64,000 nt of DNA from Shewanella avicenniae. Lineage in GTDB: Bacteria > Pseudomonadota > Gammaproteobacteria > Enterobacterales > Shewanellaceae. Below the pieces are notes generated by a model. It saw only the letters and a list, made by a program, of their open reading frames with translations. It was not told the DNA's origin and did no database searches. Positions 46,537 to 55,300 of the stretch are shown here, piece after piece. The stretch's first letter is position 1. Each line of letters starts with the position of its first letter. The translations under genes were made by a program, and so were the position numbers. The DNA lies in assembly GCF_017354945.1 (NCBI RefSeq), contig NZ_CP071503.1, forward strand, positions 2,790,001 through 2,854,000. Reading direction: 5' to 3'.

Positions 46537-46561
46537 TCACTAAGTGAATAGTTCTGATGAT

Positions 46562-46584
46562 AAAGGGCCTCTCGAGGCCCTTTT
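46562..46584 (+). terminator. Terminator of the decaheme cytochrome gene
   Basis: Stem AAAGGGCCTC / GAGGCCCTTT with a 2-base loop and a following T-rich run (TTCTTTT), 25 bases after the stop. Confidence 0.8.
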
Positions 46585-46820
46585 CTTTTGCCTATCCATC
46601 TTAAAATTAACTATTACACAATGGCGAAGTACGCCGCTAACGCTGATATTCCGGAATATCCAAAACGTCACTAGACGATGGGGAACAAGTGAGCTGGCAA
46701 GCGAAACATCGACTGACGCCTGCTTATGTCGATAATGGGCTTATGAAACTCGGGGGAAAAATTGAAGCAGTTTGCAGCAAGCGATCTTGGCGCTACTGAT
46801 GGCCTGCTGAAGGCATCAAT
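46585..46820. other. Region without an intact gene; possible plus-strand gene remnant
   Basis: Plus-strand reading from 46621 gives MAKYAANADIPEYPKRH and a stop; shifting frame after it gives an open stretch (DGEQVSWQAKHRL, then AYVDNGLMKLGGK) ending near 46797. This looks more protein-like than chance DNA but cannot be assigned, so a decayed gene is only suggested. Confidence 0.25.
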
Positions 46821-46848
46821 AAAAAACCCGCGTAGGATCACCGCGGGT
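46821..46848 (-). terminator. Terminator of the cold-shock gene
   Basis: Stem ACCCGCG / CGCGGGT with a 9-base loop; the A-run at 46821-46826 becomes the U-run on the minus strand. It lies 34 bases after the csp stop. Confidence 0.75.
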
Positions 46849-46881
46849 CTTTCTGATATGGCTATGGATAGATAACGATAT

Positions 46882-47085
46882 TTATAACGGCTTGACGTTA
46901 ACCGCACATGGACCTTTTTGGCCCTTACCGATTTCAAATTCCACTTTCTGGCCATCATTAAGTGATTTATAGCCATCCATTTTAATTTCCGAATGATGAA
47001 CGAACAAATCTTTGCCACCATCATCTGGAGTAATAAACCCGAAGCCTTTATCTCCGTTGAACCACTTAACTTTACCTGTACTCAT
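46882..47085 (-). CDS. Cold-shock protein, CspA family
   Basis: A 67-residue single cold-shock domain with RNP1 KGFGFI (about 14-19) and RNP2 DLFVHHSEI (about 28-36), the aromatic nucleic-acid-binding surface. It acts as an RNA chaperone in the cytoplasm. AAGAAG precedes the ATG. The upstream region is long enough for an extended leader, but no cold box was confirmed, so cold induction is not shown. Confidence 0.95.
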   Translation of the reverse strand: MSTGKVKWFNGDKGFGFITPDDGGKDLFVHHSEIKMDGYKSLNDGQKVEFEIGKGQKGPCAVNVKPL

Positions 47086-47425
47086 CGTTTCAATCTTCTT
47101 TTTGGTGAACTATGACTGACAAATCTTGCTATCACCATGACAAAAAATGCCTTAATTCAGGAATTAAATCTGAGCCTTAGTGGCGTTTGTTACTATAGAA
47201 CTCTCCACCGTAACCTGCAATAAGCAGACCTATCCTTTTACTACGATTGGACATTCATGAATTTTGACCAACAAGATAACATCGAATATTTAAACAAGCT
47301 GATATCAAACCAATATTAACAGAATGACGATGGCGGCAGGCGCTGAGCTAAATTTGGCGATCTAGCTGGAACCCTTAGTAACTCAGTACAGTTGCTCAGT
47401 TGTTCTCAATGCTTAATTGGCAACA
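47086..47425. other. Intergenic region, csp leader and promoter
   Basis: No supported gene in 340 bases. It should contain the minus-strand csp promoter and leader near 47086-47250. A 20-codon plus-strand ORF at 47257 (MNFDQQDNIEYLNK...) has no ribosome site worth naming and was not called. Confidence 0.5.
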
Positions 47426-48094
47426 TCAATCAACAAATCGCCGTTCATTCCACACCTTGCGCAACAGGCTTAGGAACTCTTGCGGTGAGTTTTCAACAAA
47501 TTCGGAAGGAAAATAAAGATGATATCCGAGATACTTGTCGAGTGTCAGACAACGTCGCCCGAACATTGAAAGTAGCCCGCGGTAACGATCACCATTAACT
47601 ACTAGCGGCTTAAATTCGGCGCTTAAATACTGCTCTAACGCGTTTAAGTCCTCATCGTTGGCCAACGCCGTCATGGCAAGTGAACGCTGCTCCGACAGCA
47701 GCCCAGACGCTAAGCGAGGGGAAATATTATCAAGAATCGGATTAATGGCCTGCAGCTTAACGCCAATAAATGGCAGTTCAATTTGATCTAAACCGCGTTG
47801 AACGCGCGGAAAATCGAGCCGCTGAATGTTGCGCCATTCGATAAACATAGAGCCGCGGCGATGAAAATAACGCAGGCCGTCACTTTCTAACGCCATGAGC
47901 ACAGCAGGCTCATACTGCTTCGCAACGCCGATAACCAGCGCTACAGCACCGAGCACAAACAGCACCAAGGCAACATAAAACAGGGATTTCACACCTAGAA
48001 ACAAGGCAAACGCAATAATCAGCGCGCTTGCCCCGGCTACGGTAAGTGTTAGTGCGTTACGTCGAGAAGTGGAATAGATCTCTATGGTCTGCAC
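47426..48094 (-). CDS. DUF2982-like membrane protein
   Basis: 222 residues with two adjacent membrane helices near the N terminus (about 15-58) and a cytoplasmic PH-like part (GLRYFHRRGSMFIEWRNIQRLDF). I associate it with the DUF2982 family of Shewanella and relatives; function is unknown. It lies 9 bases after the ElyC-like gene on the same strand, so the two probably share a transcript. Confidence 0.75.
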   Translation of the reverse strand: MQTIEIYSTSRRNALTLTVAGASALIIAFALFLGVKSLFYVALVLFVLGAVALVIGVAKQYEPAVLMALESDGLRYFHRRGSMFIEWRNIQRLDFPRVQRGLDQIELPFIGVKLQAINPILDNISPRLASGLLSEQRSLAMTALANDEDLNALEQYLSAEFKPLVVNGDRYRGLLSMFGRRCLTLDKYLGYHLYFPSEFVENSPQEFLSLLRKVWNERRFVD

Positions 48095-48103
48095 CGGAGC
48101 TCC

Positions 48104-48895
48104 TTAGAACCCTAGCAACATGCGAATGCGCAGCCAAACTGTACCCATATATTCGTGCATCGCCTTGGCAGAGTTATCGAGGTTTTCAGTAGATAAGCGC
48201 CACCAATGGTCTTGCCGACCTAAAAAGTCTGTCGGTGCAGCGACAGGATCAAAGCCGAGGCCGACAAAGATTTCCATCGCACGCGGCATGTGACTCGCCG
48301 AGGTCACCACAAATAGCTTACGCCCGCCAACCACTTCATCGCCAACATCAGTTGCCGAGGCACCGAATGTCTGTCGAAGCGCCAACGCTTCTTCGATGGT
48401 ATCTTTCGCTTCATCAAGTGTGAGAATACGCGCGGGATCAGCGCCCATTTCGACAGCAGCTTGCTTCATCTCAGCAGCGTGCGAAGTATGATTCGAACCA
48501 CCGCCTGTCCAACCGCTGAGCACTAACATACAGTCTTTGGAAGCCGCCTTTTTAACCAAGGCGACACCTTCTGTAAGACGCGCTAATGCAGTTGTTGACA
48601 GTTGATGGCGGGCTTCACCTTTGATGCCATCATCATGGCCAGAGCCTAATACCATCACTACACAACTATGCGGCATCGGTTTATCATAAACCGCGAATTG
48701 CTGTTCCAACGGCCACAGTAACCAGTAGCTGCCAAAGCTGCTTGCCAACATCCCCAACCAGAGTATCGATGCCACGATTAAACTCTTGGCTAACTTAGGC
48801 CGGCGACCAAACTGCCACAATGCTACCAGCAGCAAAATCACCGCAAACGGTACTGGCATAAACATTTGAGAGAATACTTTTTTCAGCAAAAACAT
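48104..48895 (-). CDS. elyC: ElyC/YdcF-type DUF218 envelope protein
   Basis: 263 residues: two N-terminal membrane helices (about 12-30 and 36-58) and a DUF218 domain (about 78-240) with VVMVLGSGHDD, LVLSGWTGGG, a DT/E motif in DEAKDTIEEA and FVVTSASHMPRAM. In E. coli the ElyC protein supports peptidoglycan and undecaprenyl-carrier metabolism at low temperature. Its pairing with a DUF2982 gene suggests an envelope role. The symbol is a family-level assignment. Confidence 0.82.
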   Translation of the reverse strand: MFLLKKVFSQMFMPVPFAVILLLVALWQFGRRPKLAKSLIVASILWLGMLASSFGSYWLLWPLEQQFAVYDKPMPHSCVVMVLGSGHDDGIKGEARHQLSTTALARLTEGVALVKKAASKDCMLVLSGWTGGGSNHTSHAAEMKQAAVEMGADPARILTLDEAKDTIEEALALRQTFGASATDVGDEVVGGRKLFVVTSASHMPRAMEIFVGLGFDPVAAPTDFLGRQDHWWRLSTENLDNSAKAMHEYMGTVWLRIRMLLGF

Positions 48896-48944
48896 CGTTC
48901 AGGTAATCTCTTAGTTGGGAATGTCGTTTAGAGTGTGTAACTTC

Positions 48945-49847
48945 TTACAAAGGCCACAACCACGCAGCTCCACGTACACCAGATGAACCGCCATGAACAT
49001 TCTTCACAATTGGCGTTTCACTCTCGCGACCAACAACATAACTCGCAACGCGCGCTGGCAACTCTGGATAGATCGCATCGACAGCTGACATTCCACCGCC
49101 TAATACAATCACATCTGGATCCATGATATTGATCATTTGTGCCAAACTGCGCGCCAGACGATCAAGGTAGCGTTCAAAAGTAGCGATTGCACCGGCATGG
49201 TTCTCAGCGATCAGAGCGGTGATATCTTGCCCGGTTTCCACCTGTAACTCAGGGTGGCGTTCGTTAAAATCTCTTACGAAGCCAGTACCTGAAATGTAGT
49301 TTTCAATGCAGTCGTAGTTGCCGCAGAAGCATTTCGTTGAACGGAACTCTTCAGGCTCCATCCATGGCAATGGCGTGTGCCCTACTTCACCCGCAATACC
49401 ATTACCGCCCGTATGTACTTGGCCATTTACAGCGATTCCAGCACCACAGCCAGTACCAATAATCAGCCCAAGGACAAAACCTTTACCAGCGGCAGCACCA
49501 TCAACGGCTTCAGACACGGCAAAGCAGTTAGCGTCGTTAGCGACACGCACTTCGCGATCAAGTAATTCACCGAGGTCTTTATCGAGTGGATGGCCGTGCA
49601 ACCAAACAGAATTGCCGTTCTTCACCAATCCAGTGAAAGGAGAAACAACACCTGGGATGCCGACACCTAAGCTACATTTTTCACCTAGTTCAGCTTCAGC
49701 CATGTTGACCAATTGAGCAATGGTAGTCAGAGTGCCCGGGTAATCATGGGCAGAAGGTTCACGGTGACGGTAAAGTTCAGTTCCATCTTCTGCCAGAGCA
49801 ACGATCTCTGTCTTAGTTCCACCTAAGTCAATTCCCAATCTAATCAT
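48945..49847 (-). CDS. mak: ROK-family fructokinase
   Basis: 300 residues, closely resembling the manno(fructo)kinase Mak: IDLGGTKTEI ATP site at the start, VANDANCFAVSEA with the catalytic Asp, IIGTGCGAG, and a zinc-binding CFCGNYDCIENY (about 177-188). It phosphorylates fructose, and perhaps mannose or GlcNAc-like sugars, in the cytoplasm. Its stop side is free; its start overlaps the cysQ stop by four bases, so it is translated together with cysQ and ycdX. Confidence 0.9.
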   Translation of the reverse strand: MIRLGIDLGGTKTEIVALAEDGTELYRHREPSAHDYPGTLTTIAQLVNMAEAELGEKCSLGVGIPGVVSPFTGLVKNGNSVWLHGHPLDKDLGELLDREVRVANDANCFAVSEAVDGAAAGKGFVLGLIIGTGCGAGIAVNGQVHTGGNGIAGEVGHTPLPWMEPEEFRSTKCFCGNYDCIENYISGTGFVRDFNERHPELQVETGQDITALIAENHAGAIATFERYLDRLARSLAQMINIMDPDVIVLGGGMSAVDAIYPELPARVASYVVGRESETPIVKNVHGGSSGVRGAAWLWPL

Positions 49848-50692
49848 GGAGTATCCTCAATCCAACCTGGCCTGTAGGCAATGAACCAGGGGTTTTCTAA
49901 TTCAGGCTTAGTATTGTATCGCAGCGGTGAATGACTGTTGTGAAGGTAAACACAACCACCCGCCGCAGATAAAATTGCATGAGCAGCAGCAATATCCCAC
50001 TCATGCGTAGCGCCGAGTCTAGGATAAATATCAGCCTCGCCGCTCGCAAGGAGGCACATCTTCAACGAACTCCCCACTTCACGCAAGTGAAAATCTTTGA
50101 ATTCGCTCAAAAAGCCAGCAAGCCCAGGCGTTATATGCGAGCGGCTAGCAAGAATCACTGCTTTTCTAGGCTCAGAAAGACGTTTTAGAGGCTGTCGTAC
50201 GTTTAAAATTGTGTCAATTGAAGGAGGTTCTTTCGCACTATCTTGCTGAAACTCCCACGCCCCGTGATCTTTCATACCAAAGAAACAGCGCCCTAATGCC
50301 GGCGCATAAACCACACCCGCAATAGGTACATTATCAACAATCAAAGCAATGTTGACAGTAAACTCTCCGTTTCGCTTGATGAACTCTTTCGTGCCATCAA
50401 GCGGATCTATTAACCAATAACATGACCAATGTTGTCTTGTCTCCCAGCCAATCTCAGCAGACTCCTCTGATAAAACCTCAATGTTTGGGAATTGCTGCGT
50501 CAGCGCATTAACAATGCTGTGGTGACTCGCGAGATCTGCCGCAGTTAACGGGGTACTGTCTTGCTTGGTTTCAATATCTAGGGTTGACTGATGATAAAAC
50601 GGCATTATCGCCTGCCCCGCGTGCAGTGCAATCTGAACCACGGTTAACAGCTGTGTTTCGGTTAAGGTATCAACTGCTGGCATTAGCATCAC
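49844..50692 (-). CDS. cysQ: 3'(2'),5'-bisphosphate nucleotidase CysQ
   Basis: 282 residues of the lithium-sensitive phosphatase superfamily. The metal-binding blocks [20 protein letters not shown] and [13 protein letters not shown] are all intact. It removes the 3'-phosphate from PAP, a by-product of sulfate assimilation. It overlaps its neighbours by four bases on each side (ycdX upstream, mak downstream), an arrangement of translational coupling. Confidence 0.93.
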   Translation of the reverse strand: MMLMPAVDTLTETQLLTVVQIALHAGQAIMPFYHQSTLDIETKQDSTPLTAADLASHHSIVNALTQQFPNIEVLSEESAEIGWETRQHWSCYWLIDPLDGTKEFIKRNGEFTVNIALIVDNVPIAGVVYAPALGRCFFGMKDHGAWEFQQDSAKEPPSIDTILNVRQPLKRLSEPRKAVILASRSHITPGLAGFLSEFKDFHLREVGSSLKMCLLASGEADIYPRLGATHEWDIAAAHAILSAAGGCVYLHNSHSPLRYNTKPELENPWFIAYRPGWIEDTP

Positions 50693-51435
50693 TCAGCAAA
50701 ATGACGTAAAAACACATCCAAGGTTTGATGGCCGCGCTGTGTTAAAAATGTGAGCAGTTGCATTGGGCTATTGTTTAGCAATCGATCGCGGGGATAGTCG
50801 GCAGCATCAATAATACTCAATGATTGTTCGAAGCCGCCGAGAGTGAACGCGACATGAGAATCTGAGCCCATCACCAACTGTGCATCATAAAGTTTGGCTA
50901 GTTTGGCAATAGCTAAGCAGTTGGCCTCGCTGCCTTTACGTGAATGGAGAAACGAGGAGTTGTTGATCTCAAGTGCGACATTATACTCTGCCGCCGCTTT
51001 AACCACCGCGTGTTGATCAATTGGGTAACGGGTATTGCCTGGATGGGTAATTACATCCACTTTGCCACTACCAATACAATTCACTAGCGCGGCGGTGTTG
51101 GATTCACAATCAGCAGGTGCCAACACCGGCTCGTGCAAACCGGCCAGCACAATATCCAACTGCGCGAGATAGTCACCAAAGAAATCGATATCGCCGTCAA
51201 CACTTTTGATGTTGGCTTCAATACCACGCAGTATCCCTACGCCATCAACAATACGGGGGATCACCGTCATATTCACAAAGTGCCAGAAGTGTGGCGCATC
51301 CGCCATAGCAGGGCCATGATCGGTCAGCGCAAACAGCTGTAATCCACGATTTTTAGCTTCAGCTAAATAATCATGAACCGTACTGTAAGCATGAGTAGAT
51401 GCTACGGTGTGAGCGTGAATATCAACAGGATACAT
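50689..51435 (-). CDS. ycdX: PHP-domain phosphatase YcdX
   Basis: 248 residues with the PHP trinuclear-metal motifs: DIHAHT (about 5-10), LTDHGPAM (about 38-45), GIEANIK, LAGLHEP, ITHPGN and MGSDSHVAF. Zinc-dependent phosphatase activity is known for E. coli YcdX. It starts the ycdX-cysQ-mak group, all overlapping by four bases, and lies next to the IS3 element that begins about 200 bases upstream. Confidence 0.92.
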   Translation of the reverse strand: MYPVDIHAHTVASTHAYSTVHDYLAEAKNRGLQLFALTDHGPAMADAPHFWHFVNMTVIPRIVDGVGILRGIEANIKSVDGDIDFFGDYLAQLDIVLAGLHEPVLAPADCESNTAALVNCIGSGKVDVITHPGNTRYPIDQHAVVKAAAEYNVALEINNSSFLHSRKGSEANCLAIAKLAKLYDAQLVMGSDSHVAFTLGGFEQSLSIIDAADYPRDRLLNNSPMQLLTFLTQRGHQTLDVFLRHFAE

Positions 51436-51649
51436 AAGGACCTTTATAGCATAATATCAACGCCATAAGTCTACACGATTAAATGCGCATTTCCGAAAAA
51501 GCTATGGGGAGTATATTCATCGAAATTTAACGCGCGATAGATGTTGATTAATGAATGATCTTGATAGTTATATAGACTACGATGAAACCTCTAAAATCTA
51601 AGCTTGGCGGAATTGAGTTAAATGCATTGCGAGTTCTTTTGAATCGCCA

Positions 51650-52567
51650 CTACTTCACTAGACGACTTTTAGCCTCATTAAAATACTGACGTTCATATTC
51701 TAGCGGTGATAGCCCATCATTGGAACTATGCTGTCGTTTTGGGTTGTAAAACATCTCAATATAATTAAACACATCCATCTTTGCGTCGTCCCTTGTCGCA
51801 TAGATTTTTAGCTTAATTCGTTCACGTTTCAGCAGTTGAAAGAAGCTCTCGGCTACGGCGTTATCATGGCAATTGCCTCGACGGCTCATGCTACCTTCCA
51901 AGCCATGAGCACTTAAAAATTCATTCCAATCATGGCTGGTGTATTGGCTTCCCTGATCTGAATGAACCAGCACTTTGCCATCAGGTTTACGACGCCATAC
52001 CGCCATTAATAAAGCATCTAGCGCGAGCTCTTTGGTGATACGACTGCCCATTGACCAACCAATAATGCGACGTGAGAACAAGTCCATCACTGCGCCAAGA
52101 TAGAGCCAACCTTCATGTGTTTTGATATAGGTAATATCCGTCACCCACGCTTTGTTCGGCGCTAAGGGGTTAAATTGCCGTTCTAAACGATTTGGTGTTA
52201 CAACATGCTGCTCACCACTACGAGCTCTAGGCTTGCGATAACCAACTTGTGCTCGCAATCCCGCTCGCTGCATCAGGCGATGTACGCGATTAATACCGCA
52301 TTGCTCACCAAGATCACGCAGATCTCGATGAAGTTTGCGGTATCCATAGACGCCACCAGACTCAAGCCAACACTGTTTGAGTTGACCTGTAAGTCGTTCA
52401 TTGTCACGTTGTCGCTTCGACTTTGCGCAGCTCCTCCACGCGTAATACCCGCTCGGATGAACATCAAATAGCTGACACAGTTGTCGTACAGAGTGGCTGT
52501 GATGATGCTCTTGGATAAAGGCGTATCTTACTCGGGGTGGCTTGCGAAGTACGCCGCGGCTTTTTTT
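51650..52567 (-). CDS. IS3-family transposase OrfB, made by -1 frameshift
   Basis: The OrfB frame is open from the A7 run at 52561-52567 to the stop at 51650, about 305 residues. The DDE integrase triad is visible: Asp in WVTDITYI, Asp in VLVHSDQGSQY and Glu in NAVAESFFQLLK. The N-terminal part (FIQEHHHSHSVRQLC, then VYGYRKLHRDL) is only seen when the frameshift is allowed. OrfB has no good independent start; the first ATG at 52273 leaves out the N-terminal domain. Complete and probably functional. Confidence 0.9.
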   Translation of the reverse strand, partial: KKSRGVLRKPPRVRYAFIQEHHHSHSVRQLCQLFDVHPSGYYAWRSCAKSKRQRDNERLTGQLKQCWLESGGVYGYRKLHRDLRDLGEQCGINRVHRLMQRAGLRAQVGYRKPRARSGEQHVVTPNRLERQFNPLAPNKAWVTDITYIKTHEGWLYLGAVMDLFSRRIIGWSMGSRITKELALDALLMAVWRRKPDGKVLVHSDQGSQYTSHDWNEFLSAHGLEGSMSRRGNCHDNAVAESFFQLLKRERIKLKIYATRDDAKMDVFNYIEMFYNPKRQHSSNDGLSPLEYERQYFNEAKSRLVK

Positions 52568-52812
52568 AACAGGTCACGTTCTTCAGTAACGCGCTTAAGC
52601 TCTTTTTGTAGTCGTCGAATTTCGGCGGACTCAGCAGATTGCTGAAGGTGTTCCTTGGAATCAGGACCATAGCGCTTAATCCAGGCATAAAGACTGTGAG
52701 TGGTAGTACCTAAACGCTGAGCAACATCAGCAACAGAATGACCGGCAACAGTAACTTGCTTTACTGCTTCGATTTTGAATTGTTCGGGGTAACGTTTATG
52801 GCTCATGGACAC
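52528..52812 (-). CDS. IS3-family transposase OrfA
   Basis: 94 residues: helix-turn-helix (QFKIEAVKQV, VADVAQRLGTTTHSLYAWIK, about 9-45) and a leucine-zipper segment (about 58-90, RRLQKELKRVTEERDLLKKA). It binds the terminal repeats and is fused to OrfB when ribosomes slip on AAAAAAA at 52561-52567. A GC-rich stretch just after the slip site (GCCGCGGCG) may form the stimulating stem. Confidence 0.92.
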   Translation of the reverse strand: MSMSHKRYPEQFKIEAVKQVTVAGHSVADVAQRLGTTTHSLYAWIKRYGPDSKEHLQQSAESAEIRRLQKELKRVTEERDLLKKAAAYFASHPE

Positions 52813-52869
52813 CTCTTTTTTAGCTAGTTTATCTAACTAAAAGGTGTCTAGGAAATCAGTGGCGATTCA

Positions 52870-53108
52870 TTTAGAATCAACGGGGTTTGAATAATAGTAG
52901 CCATGAAGCTGATCACACTCTATTGATGCCAAATACTCAAATTCTTCCTAAATGTGGGTATGATAACTGTTTGAACTACATTGCTAAATTCATACAATAA
53001 GACTACACACAAGTTTCGTTCATCAATATACTGTCTTCTTAAATATCAATCAGTTTTGATGTAATCATGACCATTGACGAAACTCCTCACTTTGATCTGA
53101 TCCAGTAA
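52870..53108. other. Spacer between the two insertion sequences
   Basis: About 240 AT-rich bases with no supported gene, presumably a fragment of the original chromosomal site. Confidence 0.4.
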
Positions 53109-53122
53109 TAGTGGACACTTTG

Positions 53123-54028
53123 CTAAGCACTATTTTTTAATTCAAAGTTTTCTGGGCTCAAATAACCAAGAGCACTATGCCGTCTGGTCCGATTGTAATC
53201 AACCTCAATGTACTCAAATACAGCTTGTCTCATTTGATCTCGTGTCATGAGAGGCTCATCTTGCAGCGCTTCAACCTTTAATGTGTGGAAGAAGCTTTCC
53301 ACGCAGGCATTATCCCAACAATTTCCTTTACGGCTCATGCTTTGTACTAACTGATGTTTCTGAAGCAAAGCACGGTAATCATTTGCGCAGTATTGGCTGC
53401 CTCGGTCGCTATGGACAATCACGCCGGTAGGAAAGCTTCGGCGGAATAAAGCCATCCTCAATGCATCACAAACAAGCTCCGATGTCATTCTGCTTGCCAT
53501 CGACCAACCCACCACTGTGCGAGAGTAAAGGTCAATGATTACAGCCAGATATAGCCATCCTTCGTTGGTGTACAGATACGTGATGTCGCCAGCCCACTTC
53601 AGGTTCGGCGCATTTGCAGTAAAGTTCTGCTCTAGCAAATTAGGTGCGACTGGATGCTTGTGGTTGCTGTCGGTCGTTACCTTAAATTTCTTCGCTGCCT
53701 TTGGCACTAAACACTGCCGTGACATGCTGTCCATAATGGTTTTGATATCCGCCTTACAGTCATTATCCGCTAAATCTTGCTGAATACGCCGTGCGCCATT
53801 GCGCTTCTTGGAATCGTCAAAAGACGCTTTAATCAGCACATCACGGGCCGCACGCTTAATCGCTCTTGGGCTCAGCGTCATGCCGTTCTGCCGCCAGGTG
53901 TAATACCCACTACGCGATACCTTGAGTACCTCCACCATTCGCTTGAGAGAAAAACGGTGCTGATGCTCGAGGATGAACTCAAATCTGGCTACTTTTGGTT
54001 CTTCGCGAAGTAGGTGGCCGCCTTTTTT
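53123..54028 (-). CDS. IS3-family transposase OrfB of the truncated element
   Basis: From the slippery run at 54023-54028 (A AAA AAG on the minus strand) to the stop is about 300 residues; an ATG at 53938 gives 271. The DDE triad is present: WAGDITYLY, VIVHSDRGSQY and NACVESFFHTLK. Upstream residues FILEHQHRFSLKRMVEVLKVSRSGYYTW appear only when the frameshift is assumed. The protein looks intact but lacks a complete orfA partner here. Confidence 0.88.
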   Translation of the reverse strand, partial: KKGGHLLREEPKVARFEFILEHQHRFSLKRMVEVLKVSRSGYYTWRQNGMTLSPRAIKRAARDVLIKASFDDSKKRNGARRIQQDLADNDCKADIKTIMDSMSRQCLVPKAAKKFKVTTDSNHKHPVAPNLLEQNFTANAPNLKWAGDITYLYTNEGWLYLAVIIDLYSRTVVGWSMASRMTSELVCDALRMALFRRSFPTGVIVHSDRGSQYCANDYRALLQKHQLVQSMSRKGNCWDNACVESFFHTLKVEALQDEPLMTRDQMRQAVFEYIEVDYNRTRRHSALGYLSPENFELKNSA

Positions 54029-54089
54029 AGGATGGCCAAATCTTCCGCTTGTTCAGCAAGTTGGCGTTTAAGCCTTGCGACCTCAGCAG
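53989..54089 (-). pseudogene. Truncated orfA remnant of the second IS3 element
   Basis: Only the zipper end of OrfA remains (TAEVARLKRQLAEQ, then LAILKKAATYFAKNQK). The reading frame continues 34 codons further to an ATG at 54192, but those residues (MIYRLSKEIDLTNF...) do not look like OrfA and come from the prophage end. The helix-turn-helix is therefore missing. Confidence 0.8.
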
Positions 54090-54124
54090 TGTATAGGGTC
54101 TTAAGTATTGATAAATGAACAAAG

Positions 54125-54265
54125 AAACCGAGAACAAACGAGAAAAGCTGAAAATTCGTGAGATCGATTTCCTTGGAAAGCCTATATATCAAGGCTTAGC
54201 GACGATACATGCTTAGGCGGTAGTGAGTTAAAAACCGAGAAGATCTGAAAAATCGAGATTTGATC
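54125..54265. repeat. Two-part repeats at the prophage left end, candidate transposase-binding sites
   Basis: AAACCGAGAA occurs at 54125-54134 and 54232-54241. CTGAAAATTCG at 54148 and CTGAAAAATCG at 54245 follow each copy, and both are trailed by AGAT.GAT-like sequence. Mu-like phages carry several transposase-binding repeats within the first 200 bases of the left end; the assignment is by position. Confidence 0.45.
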
Positions 54266-54269
54266 AATG

Positions 54270-54297
54270 AGGCGCAGTCAAACGGTTTGCGCCTTTT
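54270..54297 (+). terminator. Rightward hairpin terminator at the prophage left end
   Basis: Stem AGGCGCA / TGCGCCT with an 11-base loop, followed by TTTT. It points into the prophage and could block host transcription from entering the repressor region. Confidence 0.5.
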
Positions 54298-54349
54298 ATT
54301 TTGATAAATTCATAAATCCTACAACTTGGCTTTAAAAGGTCTTTAAAAG

Positions 54350-55111
54350 CTATTCACCAACGTCACGAGAAATATGCACCACCTGTCCAATGATTTCAAA
54401 CTGCCCCTGCTCTGTCATAGGGATCTCAATTGGAGGATATAGCTTGTTCTCACTGAGTAAAAGCCATGAGCCAGGCTTGACCTGAATACGCTTAACCCAC
54501 ACTTGATCGCCGTTGCGGATCACGTAGATGTTGCCATCTTTAGGTTGCTTATGGCCAGTGTGAACAACCAGCGTGCTTTTATTGGGGATGGTTGGTTCCA
54601 TGCTGTCACCGTTAGCCATTACCACTGCCAAGTCGTGTTCATCAAAGCCGCGCCATTTCAACCATCTGCGACGAAACGCTAAATGCTTCTGTGGGTACTC
54701 ATCGCCAACAAAACTCCCATTACCTGCCGACACGGCCACTTGGTACACGGGGATCAACGCATATTCGTCTTGAAACTCTCGGTATAACGCCGCCTCAGTA
54801 GGCATCGTGTTATAGCTATAAGTTTTTGGTTCACTAAGTTCATACATCTGGCGTTCGCTAGCTATGGATGATTCATGATGCTTTGGGCCTTCCCCAGTCG
54901 CTAACCATTGAAGACTCACTCCCCCAGCCTTTGCCATTTCCACAACAGGTTCAATTGTTGGCTGACTTGCATTTGTGATGTACCGATATAGTTGAGATTC
55001 TGAAATTTCAACCATATTTGCAAGCTTTCGTTTGCCACCAACAAGCTCGCAAACTTCCAATATGCGAGATCCTATAGTCCCTTCCGAAACGGAACTTTGT
55101 TCCTTTCCCAT
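54350..55111 (-). CDS. LexA/CI-type phage repressor with S24 peptidase domain
   Basis: 253 residues: a helix-turn-helix of Cro/CI type (about 25-65, KLANMVEISESQLYRYI) and a C-terminal peptidase domain with a possible self-cleavage Ala-Gly (AVSAGNGS), catalytic Ser in ANGDSMEPTI and Lys in QVWVKRIQ. It should keep the early genes silent and be inactivated by RecA during DNA damage, unlike the Mu c repressor, which lacks a peptidase. It is divergent from ner across 190 bases. Confidence 0.92.
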   Translation of the reverse strand: MGKEQSSVSEGTIGSRILEVCELVGGKRKLANMVEISESQLYRYITNASQPTIEPVVEMAKAGGVSLQWLATGEGPKHHESSIASERQMYELSEPKTYSYNTMPTEAALYREFQDEYALIPVYQVAVSAGNGSFVGDEYPQKHLAFRRRWLKWRGFDEHDLAVVMANGDSMEPTIPNKSTLVVHTGHKQPKDGNIYVIRNGDQVWVKRIQVKPGSWLLLSENKLYPPIEIPMTEQGQFEIIGQVVHISRDVGE

Positions 55112-55300
55112 TTAATCACCATTCTGAAAATTTCATTTATTTGATTTATAAAGGAAATATTTGCACAAGCGTGATGACTCTCATATGTGCAGAAAAGGAT
55201 CTACACAATATGCTTGATTCTCTTTCATATATGGGATAATTTTAATTTGACGATTAAAAATCTCTCATAAGAGAAACAGCTAATAACTGGAGCCAAAAAA
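55112..55300. promoter_or_regulatory. Repressor-ner operator/promoter region
   Basis: AT-rich switch region between divergent regulators. Related short motifs recur: CTCTCATATGTG (55171), CTTTCATATATGGG (55222) and CTCTCATAAGAGA (55261), the last an imperfect palindrome. These are candidate operators for the repressor or Ner. A GGAG site precedes the ner ATG. Confidence 0.5.

Larger units (their letters stand above)
51640..52869 (-). mobile_element. Complete IS3-family insertion sequence
   Basis: About 1230 bp, bounded by imperfect inverted repeats: TGAATCGCCACT at 51640 (continuing ACTTCACTAGACG) and, on the other strand, TGAATCGCCACT ending at 52869 (continuing GATTTCCTAGACAC). TTT flanks both ends and may be the 3-bp target duplication. 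It contains orfA and orfB in overlapping frames with an A-run at the junction, the IS3 pattern. Confidence 0.9.
53109..54089 (-). mobile_element. Second IS3-family element, truncated in orfA
   Basis: The right-hand terminus is recognisable near 53109 (TAGTGGACACTTTGC is a common IS3-type end). orfB is complete, but orfA survives only as its last 30-odd codons and stops matching near 54089, where the prophage sequence begins. No left terminal repeat is seen. It belongs to a different IS3 subgroup than the complete element nearby. Confidence 0.8.

Noticed and set aside
52273..52467. Separate ORF between orfA and orfB of the complete IS3 element
   Set aside because: It is out of frame with the transposase; the OrfB frame is open across the region when the -1 frameshift is allowed.
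53989..54192. A 67-residue membrane-like protein on the minus strand
   Set aside because: It is a chimera of the truncated IS orfA end and prophage-end DNA, not a natural gene.
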